A stretch of DNA of 57,449 bases from Clostridiales bacterium (GTDB lineage: Bacteria; Bacillota; Clostridia; Christensenellales; Pumilibacteraceae). Made by a program: the position numbers and the translations under genes. Shown here one piece after another: positions 8,295-17,400 of the stretch (the stretch's first letter is position 1; each line of letters begins with the position of its first letter). Location: NCBI GenBank assembly GCA_003533505.1, contig DQGD01000010.1, forward strand, positions 34,358 to 91,806, given 5' to 3'. Below the pieces are notes generated by a model. That model ran no database searches and had not been told where the DNA came from. It saw nothing but the letters and a program-made list of their open reading frames with translations.

Positions 8295-10523
8295 ATGACT
8301 AACAAGGAATGGCAGGGCTTTAACCCCGGCAGGTACGAGAACGAAATCGACGTTGCCGACTTTATAAGGAACAACTACACGCCCTACGACGGCGACGCGA
8401 GTTTTCTTGCAGGCTCCACGCCGCGCACGAAAAAAATCATGGAGAAAGTCAACGCGCTCCTCAAAGCCGAACGCGAAAAGGGCGGAGTGCTCGACGTCGA
8501 CGTGGAAAACGTTTCGTCGCTGCTCGGTTTCAATCCCGGCTATATCGACAAGGAAAACGAGATTATCGTGGGACTTCAGACCGACGCTCCGCTCAAGCGC
8601 GCGGTCAATCCGTTCGGCGGTATCAGAATGGCGAGAAGCGCGTGCGAAGCTTACGGCTACAAGCTCTCCGACAAAATCGAAGAGGAGTTTCGGTATAAAA
8701 CCACGCACAACGACGGTGTTTTTCATGTGTACACCGACGAAATGCGCGCCGCTCGCCACGTCGGCATAATCACGGGGCTTCCCGACGCTTACGGTAGAGG
8801 CAGGATTATCGGCGACTATCGCAGGGTTGCGCTCTACGGCACCGCCGCGCTCATCGAGGCGAAAAAAGCCGACAAGAAGCGCTACGGCGAGCGCGACATG
8901 ACCGAGGAGAATATCCGCGCCTGCGAGGAGCTTTACAAGCAGATTTCCCACCTCGAAGCGCTGACGAAAATGGCGGCTATGTACGGCAAGGACGTTACGC
9001 GCCCGGCGGCAAACGCCGAGGAAGCCGTGCAGTGGCTGTACTTCGGCTACCTCGCCGCAATCAAGGAGCAAAACGGCGCGGCGATGAGCCTCGGCAGAGT
9101 CAGCACTTTTCTTGACGTCTACTTCGAGCGCGACATCAAAAACGGCGTGATTACCGAGCAACGCGCTCAGGAAATCATGGACGATTTCGTCATCAAGCTG
9201 AGGATAACCCGTCAGCTGCGCACGCCCGAGTACAACGATTTGTTCGGCGGCGACCCCACCTGGACGACGGAAAGCGTGGGCGGCATGGGCGAGGACGGCA
9301 GAACGCTGGTCACAAAAAACTCTTACCGTATGCTCAACACGCTGTACACGCTGGGTTCCGCGCCCGAGCCTAACCTTACCATACTCTGGTCAAAAAATCT
9401 TCCCGACGCGTTCAAGCGGTTCTGCGCAAGGGTTTCTGCGGACACCGATTCCATTCAGTACGAAAATGACGACCTCATGCGCCCGATTTACGGCGACGAC
9501 TACGGCATCGCGTGCTGCGTTTCCGCAATGAAGATAGGCAAGCAAATGCAGTTCTTCGGCGCGCGCTGCAATCTTGCGAAGCTCCTTTTGCTCACGCTCA
9601 ACGGCGGCAGGGACGAGAACACCGGCATGCAGGTTGCGCCCGTGGGTAAGACTTTCAGCGGCAAGCTCGACTACGACGAAGTAATGCGCGAGTTTGCCAA
9701 GTACCGCGCATGGCTCAGCCGCCTTTATATAAACACGCTCAACGTGATACACTTCATGCACGACAAGTACGCCTACGAGAAAATCCAGATGGCGCTTCAC
9801 GATACCGAAGTCGAGCGCTTTATGGCGTGCGGCGTGGCAGGGCTCAGCGTTATCGCCGACTCGCTGTCCGCAATCAAGTACGCTTCCGTCACGCCCGTGA
9901 CCGGCGAGAACGGGCTTATCGAACGCTTTGAAATCGAGGGCGACTACCCAAAGTATGGCAACGACGACGACAGGGTGGACGGAATTGCGGTTGGCGTTCT
10001 TAAAGACTTCTACGAGGACTTGAAAAAGACCCCGACGTACCGCGGAGCCAAGCACACGCTCAGCGTGCTGACCATTACTTCCAACGTCGTCTACGGCAAA
10101 AAGACGGGCGATACTCCCGACGGCAGGAAAAAGGGCGCGCCGTTCGCACCCGGCGCAAACCCGATGCACGGCAGAGAGCACTCGGGCGCGCTCGCTTCGC
10201 TCAATTCGGTGGCGAAACTTCCTTACGAATGCTGCCGCGACGGCATTTCAAATACGTTCTCGATTGTTCCGTCCGCGCTCGGCAAGGACGCGGAAACACG
10301 CGACCGTAACCTCGTCAACATGCTCGACGGCTACTTTGCACAGGGCGCGCATCACCTCAACGTGAACGTGCTCGACCGCGAAAAGCTGGTTGCGGCAATG
10401 GAAAATCCCGACCTTTACCCGAATATTACCATTAGGGTTTCGGGCTATGCCGTCAACTTCCACAAGCTGTCGCGTGCTCAGCAGCTCGAAGTGCTTGCCC
10501 GTACCTACCATGACAGCCTGTAA
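8295..10523 (+). CDS. pflB: Formate acetyltransferase (pyruvate formate-lyase)
   Basis: 742-residue glycyl-radical enzyme converting pyruvate and CoA to acetyl-CoA and formate under anoxia. The adjacent catalytic cysteines are C407-C408 in GIACCVSAM, and the radical glycine is G717 in RVSGYAV near the C-terminus, in the usual position relative to the end. Length matches PflB. GGGAGG lies 7 bases before the ATG. The gene overlaps the start of its activase by 14 bases. It lies behind a ZTP riboswitch, the arrangement that gave the pfl motif its name, which points to formate supply for purine synthesis as well as fermentation. Confidence 0.97.
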   Translation: MTNKEWQGFNPGRYENEIDVADFIRNNYTPYDGDASFLAGSTPRTKKIMEKVNALLKAEREKGGVLDVDVENVSSLLGFNPGYIDKENEIIVGLQTDAPLKRAVNPFGGIRMARSACEAYGYKLSDKIEEEFRYKTTHNDGVFHVYTDEMRAARHVGIITGLPDAYGRGRIIGDYRRVALYGTAALIEAKKADKKRYGERDMTEENIRACEELYKQISHLEALTKMAAMYGKDVTRPAANAEEAVQWLYFGYLAAIKEQNGAAMSLGRVSTFLDVYFERDIKNGVITEQRAQEIMDDFVIKLRITRQLRTPEYNDLFGGDPTWTTESVGGMGEDGRTLVTKNSYRMLNTLYTLGSAPEPNLTILWSKNLPDAFKRFCARVSADTDSIQYENDDLMRPIYGDDYGIACCVSAMKIGKQMQFFGARCNLAKLLLLTLNGGRDENTGMQVAPVGKTFSGKLDYDEVMREFAKYRAWLSRLYINTLNVIHFMHDKYAYEKIQMALHDTEVERFMACGVAGLSVIADSLSAIKYASVTPVTGENGLIERFEIEGDYPKYGNDDDRVDGIAVGVLKDFYEDLKKTPTYRGAKHTLSVLTITSNVVYGKKTGDTPDGRKKGAPFAPGANPMHGREHSGALASLNSVAKLPYECCRDGISNTFSIVPSALGKDAETRDRNLVNMLDGYFAQGAHHLNVNVLDREKLVAAMENPDLYPNITIRVSGYAVNFHKLSRAQQLEVLARTYHDSL

Positions 10524-11199
10524 GGCGCGGATAGACTCGTTCTACCACGGCTCTGCGCTTGACGGCGAGGGGCTGAGGAGCGTGATATTCTTCTCGGGCT
10601 GCAACCTGCGCTGTCCGTTTTGCCACAACCCGGAAACGCTGTACGGCTACGGCACGGAATACACCGTGGACGAGGTAGTGAAAAAGGTGCTCCGCTATAA
10701 GACCTACTACCGCGACGGCGGCGTAACGCTGTCGGGCGGCGAGCCGATGCTTCAGGCGGAGTTCTGCGCGGAGCTTGCCGACGAATTGCATCGCGAGGGC
10801 ATGAACGTAATCGCAGAAACGAACGGCACGATAACGGACGAGCGGCTGATAAGCCGATTGGACGGCGCGAGAGCGGACGTAAAGAATTTCGGCGGCGAGG
10901 GCGGAGAAGCGTTGATAAAGCGATATTCGGGCTTTTTGACCGCGTGCCAAAAATTTACCGTTCCCGTCACGCTCACCAACGTGCTCGTCCCGGGCGTGAA
11001 CGATACCGAAAAAGCCATTGCCGCGCTTAAAGAGCTGAAAAAAGCGTTTCCGTCTGCGCGCGGAGTCGAGTTTCTGCCGTTCCGCAAAATGTGCACGAAC
11101 AAGTACGCCGAGCTCGGATTACGGTACCCCTACGAGGACAAGCGCGAGGCGACCAAAGCGGACCTTGCGAGGGCAGAAGAGATATTTACGATGGCTTAA
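10510..11199 (+). CDS. pflA: Pyruvate formate-lyase activating enzyme (radical SAM)
   Basis: 229-residue radical SAM activase that installs the glycyl radical on PflB. The [4Fe-4S] motif CxxxCxxC is C31, C35 and C38 in GCNLRCPFCHNPE, and the SAM-binding GGE motif is LSGGEPMLQ. The ATG at 10510 was chosen because the preceding 40 in-frame residues lie inside pflB and lack family character. The start therefore overlaps pflB by 14 bases, suggesting translational coupling. The protein is slightly shorter than typical PflA (about 245) but has no ferredoxin insert, as expected for a PFL activase. Confidence 0.95.
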   Translation: MTACKARIDSFYHGSALDGEGLRSVIFFSGCNLRCPFCHNPETLYGYGTEYTVDEVVKKVLRYKTYYRDGGVTLSGGEPMLQAEFCAELADELHREGMNVIAETNGTITDERLISRLDGARADVKNFGGEGGEALIKRYSGFLTACQKFTVPVTLTNVLVPGVNDTEKAIAALKELKKAFPSARGVEFLPFRKMCTNKYAELGLRYPYEDKREATKADLARAEEIFTMA

Positions 11200-11236
11200 C
11201 GCCGCTTTTAACCACTGAATTTCGACTAACGAAAAA

Positions 11237-11267
11237 GGCAACCGTGTTTTGTACGGCTGCCTTTTTT
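11237..11267. terminator. Bidirectional intrinsic terminator between pflA and the DUF308 gene
   Basis: GGCA-a-CCGT pairs with ACGG-c-TGCC around a GTTTTGT loop and is followed by T6. The opposite strand also has a T run after the stem, so it can serve both converging genes. Confidence 0.85.
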
Positions 11268-11292
11268 ATACGTCGCGTTTTCTTGAAGCCGA

Positions 11293-12237
11293 TTAGTTTT
11301 CGGCGTTTTCGTCGGCGTTGTCTTTCACTACGACGGTTTCGATTACGTCGTCCGTTTCCCCGGGAATAACCACGTCCGGCTCGGCGTCGACAACCTCCTC
11401 GGGCTGATCGCTCGTCGCCGCTTCGTCGGCTTCTGCTTCGCTCGCGTCAGAGCTCGTTTCGGTTTCCGCTTTTTTGCGCTTACCGAACAGACCGAAGCCG
11501 CGCTTTTTCTTCGTTTTTTCGGGTTCGGCGGCCGCCTGCGTTTTCACGTCGTCGTCCGCGTTCTTCGTTTTTTCGGGCTCGGCGGCAGGCTCGTCGGAAG
11601 CCGCGGTTTCAGCGTTCTGCGTCTCGTCCGCTTGCTTTTCGGCGTTAGCCTGATCTGCGGCTTCACTCAGGAACTCGCGCTTGAGTTTGCGCTCCACGGC
11701 AGGGGTGTAGAAGGTGATAAACACGTTCTGAATGGCGTCGAGAATCATGAAGATGCCCATCATGACAGAGCAGGCTTTGACGTCCTCGGGCGGCCACTTA
11801 ATCAGGAATAAGCCGCCGGCGATAGTAAGCAGCGAGAGTACGAGCAGAATCCACCACACGGCGTTTTTAAATTGTTTGGTGGAAACGGCGGCGTGAAGCT
11901 TGAACGAGCCGTCAATCATCATCACCGCGCCGATAAACAGCGCGAGCAGCAGCACCGCGCCGTCGTTGCGCTTAATCAGCAGGAAAATGCCGGCGAAGAG
12001 CGCGCATGCGCCGCCCAGCAGGAAGAAAAAGAACTTTGCCTGGCGCTTCTTGTCGAGCAGAGCCATGAGGATTAGCACCACGCCGAAAACAATCGTTATG
12101 ATGCTTATGGTCAAAACGGCTGTTTCGAGAGCGTCGCCCGGGAACGCTATTAGGCATATACCGGCAGCAAGGAACAGCAGGGCAAACAGCAAAACGCCCC
12201 AGCTATATGATGCGACCGACTTGAAAAATTTGTTCAT
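11293..12237 (-). CDS. DUF308 (HdeD-like) membrane protein with acidic C-terminal tail
   Basis: 314-residue integral membrane protein. The start at 12237 is chosen because GGAGGT lies upstream and the protein begins directly with the first membrane segment region; an in-frame extension to 12327 reads through the promoter. About six hydrophobic helices in three pairs span residues 10-175, matching the HdeD/DUF308 pattern. The last 130 residues are a low-complexity tail of Glu, Asp, Ala and Lys, with TAAAEPEKTK-like repeats and one basic patch (KKKRGFGLFGKRKK). The function of DUF308 proteins in Clostridia is unknown; E. coli HdeD is linked to acid resistance. The tail may be cytosolic. Confidence 0.75.
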   Translation of the reverse strand: MNKFFKSVASYSWGVLLFALLFLAAGICLIAFPGDALETAVLTISIITIVFGVVLILMALLDKKRQAKFFFFLLGGACALFAGIFLLIKRNDGAVLLLALFIGAVMMIDGSFKLHAAVSTKQFKNAVWWILLVLSLLTIAGGLFLIKWPPEDVKACSVMMGIFMILDAIQNVFITFYTPAVERKLKREFLSEAADQANAEKQADETQNAETAASDEPAAEPEKTKNADDDVKTQAAAEPEKTKKKRGFGLFGKRKKAETETSSDASEAEADEAATSDQPEEVVDAEPDVVIPGETDDVIETVVVKDNADENAEN

Positions 12238-12265
12238 CGTAACCTCCGAATTCGGTATCTTCGAT

Positions 12266-12294
12266 ATTATATCAGCGTTAAACGTTTTTGTCAA
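12266..12294 (-). promoter_or_regulatory. Consensus promoter of the DUF308 gene
   Basis: On the minus strand TTGACA (12289-12294) and TATAAT (12266-12271) are 17 bases apart, with a TG one base before the -10. This is a full consensus promoter and predicts strong constitutive expression. Confidence 0.85.
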
Positions 12295-12385
12295 CCGCCG
12301 CGGCAAAATATTTCGCGCCGCGCGCAACCGTCATTTAATCTTATGCCGGTTAATTCGCTGCGGTGCGTTCGCAATCCGCACGGGG

Positions 12386-13258
12386 TCAGCGGCGGAAGTC
12401 CGTTCCGCGCAGCATGGTTTTGCGATAGGCGGACGGGGTAAGCCCCGTTACCTGCTTGAAGCGAACGAAGAAGTTTGTTGGGTCGGAAAAGCCGCATCTT
12501 ATTCCCGTTTCCGTGACGGACAAGTCCTCGCCCAGCATCTTGCATGCGACGGACACGCGGTATCGGATGAGGTAGCGGATGGGCGAAATGCCGGTGTGCC
12601 GCCGAAAAAGCGTGACCAGATAGCATCTGTCGACATGCGCGACTCGAGCCAAATCGTCGAGAGTCACCGCGCGCATATAGTTTTCGGCAATGTAATCGGT
12701 GACCGCCTTCACCGCGGGGTTTACCTTAATCCGAGTTTCACGGCAAGGCGAAGGCAATGCGACGGCAATCGCGTCAAGGAGCTCATAGCACGCCGACAGC
12801 ATTTTCAGCGAGGCGAACTTGTCCTTTTCGGGCGCGAGCTCGGTAAGCCTGATAAAGGCTTTTTCCACGAGCGTGGTTTCGTCTAAAAAAATCACGGGGT
12901 TGTCGTCGGTAAGGTTTATCGAGCGCAAAAACCGCTCGAAGCCGTCGCCGTTAAAGCACGCCCAATAGTAGGAGTAGGGGTCGTGTTCGTCGGACTTGTA
13001 GTAGTGGTAGCGTTGCTTCGGCAGAAGAAACAACGCGCCGCGCCCCAGCTTGTACAGCACGTCGCCCACAAAGAACTCGCCCTTGCCGCGGCAAACGTAC
13101 TGAATACAGTAGTCGTACCGCTTGTCGGTGGTGTAGTATTGATAAGGCTGGTCGGCGAGCAGTCCGACGTGGCTCAAAATCACGTTGGAAAACTCCAGCG
13201 TGTCCACGTCCTCGGAAATCTTATCCACCGCAATCGGCTTGTTTTTCATCTCGTCCAT
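12386..13258 (-). CDS. AraC family transcriptional regulator (cupin + HTH)
   Basis: 290-residue activator/repressor. The N-terminal half is a cupin-like sensor (GKGEFFVGDVLYKLGRGALFLLP). The C-terminal 100 residues hold the two AraC helix-turn-helix units, with LARVAHVDRCYLVTLFRRHTG and the conserved FSDPTNFFVRFKQVTGLTPSAYR block written here in parts: GFSDPTNFF, FKQVTGLTP. It is divergent from the GH109-like gene at 13408 and probably controls it. The ATG at 13258 has no Shine-Dalgarno site and lies six bases after a TATAAT, so the mRNA may be leaderless. A TTG at 13294 overlaps the -35 box and is unlikely. The next ATG at 13249 is an alternative. Confidence 0.85.
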   Translation of the reverse strand: MDEMKNKPIAVDKISEDVDTLEFSNVILSHVGLLADQPYQYYTTDKRYDYCIQYVCRGKGEFFVGDVLYKLGRGALFLLPKQRYHYYKSDEHDPYSYYWACFNGDGFERFLRSINLTDDNPVIFLDETTLVEKAFIRLTELAPEKDKFASLKMLSACYELLDAIAVALPSPCRETRIKVNPAVKAVTDYIAENYMRAVTLDDLARVAHVDRCYLVTLFRRHTGISPIRYLIRYRVSVACKMLGEDLSVTETGIRCGFSDPTNFFVRFKQVTGLTPSAYRKTMLRGTDFRR

Positions 13259-13264
13259 GCCGCA

Positions 13265-13294
13265 ATTATACCCCGAAGTCGCCGCTCCCGTCAA
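13265..13294 (-). promoter_or_regulatory. Promoter placing the start site on the AraC ATG (leaderless candidate)
   Basis: On the minus strand TTGACG (13289-13294) and TATAAT (13265-13270) have an 18-base spacer. Only six bases (TGCGGC) separate the -10 box from ATG, so transcription should start at the A of the start codon. Confidence 0.6.
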
Positions 13295-13336
13295 TCGAAA
13301 TCACAATATAATTAAGTTTTACGCAAAAATAGCCTA

Positions 13337-13365
13337 TTGATTTTACATGAAAAACGTAATATAAT
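13337..13365 (+). promoter_or_regulatory. Promoter of the GH109-like gene
   Basis: TTGATT (13337-13342) and TATAAT (13360-13365), spacer 17, 42 bases before the ATG. It faces away from the AraC promoter. Confidence 0.75.
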
Positions 13366-13407
13366 ATAGCTATCATAGCTTCGGCACGCGCCGAAAAGGA
13401 AAAACGG

Positions 13408-14649
13408 ATGAAAAAAGCGAGAATCGGAATAATAGGGCTCGGTCAGCGCGGCAGCGGACTTACGGACACGCTGCTCGCAATCGACAGGGCGGACATAACG
13501 TATGTGTGCGACCTCTACAACGACAGGGTGAAGAGCGAAATCGAAAAGGTTGAGAAAAAGCGCGGAGCTTCGCCGAAAGGTACGAGCGATTACCGCGATG
13601 TGCTCTCGTCGGAAGAAGTGGACGCGGTGCTTATTTCCACGAGCTGGGCGATGCACGTTCCGATTGCCGTCGCCGCGATGAAAGCGGGCAAGGCGGTTGC
13701 GCTGGAAGTGGGCGGAGCTTACGACGTAAACGACTGTTATCGGCTGGTGGCGGCGTGGGAAGAAACGCGCGTGCCGTTCATGTTTATGGAAAACTGCTGC
13801 TTCGACAGGTTCGAGATGCTGGTCGCCTCGCTCGTCCGCAACGGCGTGCTGGGCGAAATCGTGCACTGCCACGGCGCGTACAGTCACGACCTCCGCGACG
13901 AAATACTCGGCGGCAACGTCAACCGCCACTACCGCCTCCAAAACTACCTCAACCGCAACTGCGAGAATTACCCCACGCACGAGCTGGGACCGATAGCGAA
14001 AATTCTTGGCATAAACCGCGGCAACCGTATGGTAACGCTGTCGTCGTTCGCGTCGAAAGCGGTGGGGCTAACCGAGTTTTCCTATTCGGACAAAAACCCC
14101 GATTCCGCTCTCAGGGGTGCGAAATTCCGTCAGGGCGACGTAGTGACCACCGTCATTACCTGCGCCGGCGGCGAAACGATAACGCTCACGCTCAACACAA
14201 CATTGCCGGGCTACTATTCGCGCGAGTTCACCGTGCGCGGCACCAAAGGCACCTGCAATCAGGAAGCGAACATGATTATTCTCGACGACGGCTCGGGGCA
14301 TAAGTATTGGGAGCCGCATCTCACAATCGGGCACTTTATCAACAACGCCGACAATTATAAGGAGTATTTGCCGAGCGAGTGGCGCGACATCACCGACGAA
14401 CAGCTGAAGCTCGGTCACGGCGGCATGGACTTCATCGAGTTCGAGAAGTTTGTTTCCGCGTTGCTCGACGGCGAAGAAATGCCAATCGACGTGTACGACG
14501 CGGCGGCATGGATGGCGGTTTCCGCGCTGTCCGAGCAGTCGATAGCTCTTGGCGGCGCACCCGTGGCGTTTCCCGACTTCACGGGCGGCGCGTGGGTGAC
14601 GAGAAAACCCAAGGACGTCGCCGAATATCCCGTGATAAAACGCGATTGA
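13408..14649 (+). CDS. Gfo/Idh/MocA family protein, GH109-like (NAD-dependent glycosidase or oxidoreductase)
   Basis: 413-residue protein with an N-terminal Rossmann fold (IGIIGLGQRGSG). The usual CEKP motif is replaced by ALEVGGA. Further motifs ENCCFDRFE, YPTHELGPIAK and INRGNRM are, from memory, typical of GH109 alpha-N-acetylgalactosaminidases. Those enzymes keep NAD bound and cleave by transient oxidation and elimination. No signal peptide is present, so it would act on imported sugars. AAAGGA precedes the start. Only the divergent AraC gene is nearby. A plain sugar dehydrogenase remains possible. Confidence 0.7.
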   Translation: MKKARIGIIGLGQRGSGLTDTLLAIDRADITYVCDLYNDRVKSEIEKVEKKRGASPKGTSDYRDVLSSEEVDAVLISTSWAMHVPIAVAAMKAGKAVALEVGGAYDVNDCYRLVAAWEETRVPFMFMENCCFDRFEMLVASLVRNGVLGEIVHCHGAYSHDLRDEILGGNVNRHYRLQNYLNRNCENYPTHELGPIAKILGINRGNRMVTLSSFASKAVGLTEFSYSDKNPDSALRGAKFRQGDVVTTVITCAGGETITLTLNTTLPGYYSREFTVRGTKGTCNQEANMIILDDGSGHKYWEPHLTIGHFINNADNYKEYLPSEWRDITDEQLKLGHGGMDFIEFEKFVSALLDGEEMPIDVYDAAAWMAVSALSEQSIALGGAPVAFPDFTGGAWVTRKPKDVAEYPVIKRD

Positions 14650-14948
14650 CGGCGTAACGGTGCAATAAGCGAAAAGAAAACGGCTAAAAACAGGGGGAGC
14701 AACGTTTTCAAGACTTTTCAGGGGAACTTATATGACAAACTGAAATAAAATAGTGACGCCGTCGTCTTCAAGTATTTCGACGGCGGCGTATAGCCTTTCG
14801 TTTCCGACCTTACGGAATCCGGGCAAGGCATGGATTTAATTACCGACTTGTTTGTAAGAACGCTTAAAAGCGTATACAAAAAATAATCTTCGGGATAGCA
14901 ATATAGACCGATACGTCGGTTATCGGCTTCTCAAACGGTTTATTCGTT
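14650..14948. other. 299-bp gap with a GC-rich hairpin and a possible gene remnant
   Basis: CGCCGTCG (14757-14764) and CGACGGCG (14778-14785) form a strong hairpin. On the minus strand it is followed by a T-rich but interrupted stretch, so it may weakly terminate the hydrolase unit. On the minus strand about 14832-14733 reads as roughly 33 protein-like codons (LPGFRKVGNERLYAAVE, then EDDGVTILFQFVI) ending in a stop, with no start codon. This may be a decayed 3' end of a lost gene. No functional gene is seen. Confidence 0.4.
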
Positions 14949-15917
14949 TCAGCTCCCGAAGAAGGAGAGAAGGTCGGTAAAATATTCTTTTGCGACGGCG
15001 TCGTTCGAGCCGTAAATTTCGTGCTTCGCGCCCTCGTAAAGCTTGTATTCGCACGAACGCAGGCGCGCGGCAAGTTCGAGTTGCGGCTTACGCTCGACGA
15101 CGTTATCGAGTCCTGCGATGGCGATAAAAACTTTCGCCTTAATCTTTTCGGGTTCGCCGCGTTTGAGGATTTTCTTTTTTACTCTCAGTGAATTGTTCAC
15201 CCAGCCGTAAGTGCACGAATAGTTTTGGTAGTCGGGATTCGCGCGCTTGATTGCGTTATATTCGTCAAATCGCGCCTCGGAAGTCTTTGCCGAGTCCGAA
15301 AAGCTCTCGTCGCCGGGGTAGGCTTTCGACACGAACGCACGCTTTTTGCTCTTGCCGAACGCGATTGCGACGCGCGTTATCATTCTGCCGCACCAAGCCG
15401 GTATGCCGCCCGTGCTCGGCATAATCATAGGCGAGGAGAGGAATGCCTTTTTGAACGCGTCGGGGCGCTTTTCGAGATACAGCAGTCCGATTGCGCACCC
15501 CATCGAGTGAGCGAGAAGGTACTGCTCGTTTTGCCGTTCGGCTTTTACAAACTCCGCGAACAAGCCGAAGTCGCGGACGTACTCGTCGAAGCTGTCAATA
15601 TGCGTCAGCGTTTTGTCCGCTACGCTTCGGTACGACAACGCGTGTCCGCGGTGCTCGATAATGTAAACGTCATAACCGCCGTTAAGAAGGTAATAAGCCG
15701 TTTCGTGCCATTTTTCCGCCGACTCGGTAAAGCCGTGCGAGATAATCACCGTTGCCGCCGAGGAGTCGGCAAGGTAGCGGACGTAGTGCAGGGGTTTACC
15801 GTCGTAACCGGCAACGTAGCCGTCGTAACGCCGCGCGTTGATATACGGCATGACGCGCGTCTGCATTTCTTCGGCGTAGTTCGCCTCGTCCGCGAAAATC
15901 TTGTCAAGCTCGTCCAT
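14949..15917 (-). CDS. Alpha/beta hydrolase (lysophospholipase/monoacylglycerol lipase-like)
   Basis: 322-residue cytosolic serine hydrolase. The oxyanion region is ISHGFTES, the nucleophile Ser is in LAHSMGCAIG (a GxSxG variant with Ala first), a catalytic Asp is likely in AIAGLDNVV, and the His is in EGAKHEIYGSND. This arrangement fits the PldB/Hydrolase_4 group, which cleaves monoacylglycerol or lysophospholipid esters. It starts 3 bases after the stop of the upstream symporter gene, with GAGGAG inside that gene, so the two are one operon. An esterase acting on acylated sugars delivered by the symporter is an alternative. Confidence 0.8.
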   Translation of the reverse strand: MDELDKIFADEANYAEEMQTRVMPYINARRYDGYVAGYDGKPLHYVRYLADSSAATVIISHGFTESAEKWHETAYYLLNGGYDVYIIEHRGHALSYRSVADKTLTHIDSFDEYVRDFGLFAEFVKAERQNEQYLLAHSMGCAIGLLYLEKRPDAFKKAFLSSPMIMPSTGGIPAWCGRMITRVAIAFGKSKKRAFVSKAYPGDESFSDSAKTSEARFDEYNAIKRANPDYQNYSCTYGWVNNSLRVKKKILKRGEPEKIKAKVFIAIAGLDNVVERKPQLELAARLRSCEYKLYEGAKHEIYGSNDAVAKEYFTDLLSFFGS

Positions 15918-15920
15918 GCT

Positions 15921-17363
15921 TTACTCCTCGCTCCGTTCTTCCTTGTCGCCGATTGACTCGTTGTCCGTGCTCGCCGTAACGCTCGCTTCCGCTCCGTTTT
16001 CGTCGGCGCACGGCAAGCCTGCGGCTTCGAGGTCGCTTGTCGCCGTCTCCGCGGAAATTTTGCACATAATCATCTTTTCGTTATAGAGGAAGAACAGCGC
16101 CGCGCCGATTACGCAGAACACGGTTGCGACTATCGCGGTCGCGCGATAGGAAAACTCGCTGCCCGACACTGTCATGGACGTAAAGACGAGCAGTGAAATC
16201 GCCTGACCCATTTTCATGGCAAAGGTGCGGGCGGCGAAGAACATTCCGCTGCGTTGTTCGCCCGATTCGCGCGCGTCCGCCTCGGCGATGTCGGCAACTA
16301 CCGCTTGCGGCAGAATGCCGAGGATTGCCATCGGCACGCCGGCCACCACGGCTATGATATAGCCCCACGCCATGCCCTCGCCGCAGAACACGGTAATCAG
16401 AAAGACCGCCGCGTAAGCGAAGAAGCCCGTGATAATCAGTTTCTTTTTGCCGAACTTCGGCGCGAGCTTGTTGACGGCAGGGTACAGGCACAGACTGACC
16501 GCCGTCATGATAACGGTGAGAATAAACGAATTGCTCTCGTCCGCGTGCATCAGCCGCGTGATATAGAACGCAAGTCCCGTCTGGAACAGCGTTACGGCGA
16601 AGAAATAAATGACGTCCGAGTATACGAAGCGACGGAACTGACCGTTCTTGAATGACTTAAAGAGCGACGAGAAAGCCTTGGTTTTGACGGGCTCCGACGA
16701 GATATACTCGCGCTCCTTGATTAAAAACGACGGTACTAGCATCGCGATTGCGGCGATTGCCGCGAGTATCGCTATCGCTATTCTGACTGCGCTTGCCCGA
16801 CCGACGGCGGACTCGAAAAGCCCTGCGAGATTAGGCAAAAGGTAAGCCACCGAAAAGCCGGCGATATATGTGAACGAAATGTAGGTGGACACGTTTATGC
16901 GGTTTTTCTGCGTGTCGCCGAGCTCCGCAATCAGCGCGTTGTACGGCGTGCAGTAGATGGTCATAAATAGATAGAACAGCATGAGCGTGACGAAAAGTAT
17001 CGCGTCGTTTGCAATCACGCTGCCCGTCTGCGGAAGAGCGAAAACGCCCACGGTTATCGCCGCGAACGGCACGGCAATCACCTTCATGAACGGTATTCTG
17101 CGGCCGCCCTTGAAATTGCTTCCGTCCGACCAGCCTGCAATCAACGGGTCCGTTACCGCGTCGAAAATTCGCCCGACGGCGGTGATGATGCCGAACAGAG
17201 TAAGCCCCAAAAACAGCGGCTGGGTGCTGATGTTCGACGAGAAAGCCGCGTTTTCGCCGGTGTAGTAGTACACCATCCAACTGCTGATAATGCCGGATAG
17301 CAGGCTCCAGCCGAACTGCCCGACGGCAAAAATCCACAGTACCTTGTTCGTTATTTTTTTCAT
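15921..17363 (-). CDS. MFS transporter of the GPH (glycoside-pentoside-hexuronide:cation symporter) type
   Basis: 480-residue polytopic membrane protein with about 12 hydrophobic helices. The N-terminal signature GRIFDAVTDPLIAGWSD with the following NFKGGRRIPFM loop is diagnostic of the GPH/MelB family, which imports glycosides, pentosides or hexuronides with H+ or Na+. The last 50 residues are a hydrophilic acidic tail beyond the transport domain. GGGAG precedes the ATG and a consensus promoter lies at 17401-17429. It is cotranscribed with the downstream hydrolase. The substrate cannot be read from sequence; hexuronide import would fit the uronate genes further along. Confidence 0.87.
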   Translation of the reverse strand: MKKITNKVLWIFAVGQFGWSLLSGIISSWMVYYYTGENAAFSSNISTQPLFLGLTLFGIITAVGRIFDAVTDPLIAGWSDGSNFKGGRRIPFMKVIAVPFAAITVGVFALPQTGSVIANDAILFVTLMLFYLFMTIYCTPYNALIAELGDTQKNRINVSTYISFTYIAGFSVAYLLPNLAGLFESAVGRASAVRIAIAILAAIAAIAMLVPSFLIKEREYISSEPVKTKAFSSLFKSFKNGQFRRFVYSDVIYFFAVTLFQTGLAFYITRLMHADESNSFILTVIMTAVSLCLYPAVNKLAPKFGKKKLIITGFFAYAAVFLITVFCGEGMAWGYIIAVVAGVPMAILGILPQAVVADIAEADARESGEQRSGMFFAARTFAMKMGQAISLLVFTSMTVSGSEFSYRATAIVATVFCVIGAALFFLYNEKMIMCKISAETATSDLEAAGLPCADENGAEASVTASTDNESIGDKEERSEE

Positions 17364-17400
17364 AACGCTCCCTACGATTAAAAATAGTTTTGTCGCTTAT

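Noticed and set aside
14755..14789. Intrinsic terminator for the GH109-like gene
   Set aside because: The hairpin is strong but no T run follows on the plus strand, and the hairpin is 105 bases past the stop. It is noted only as a weak minus-strand candidate.
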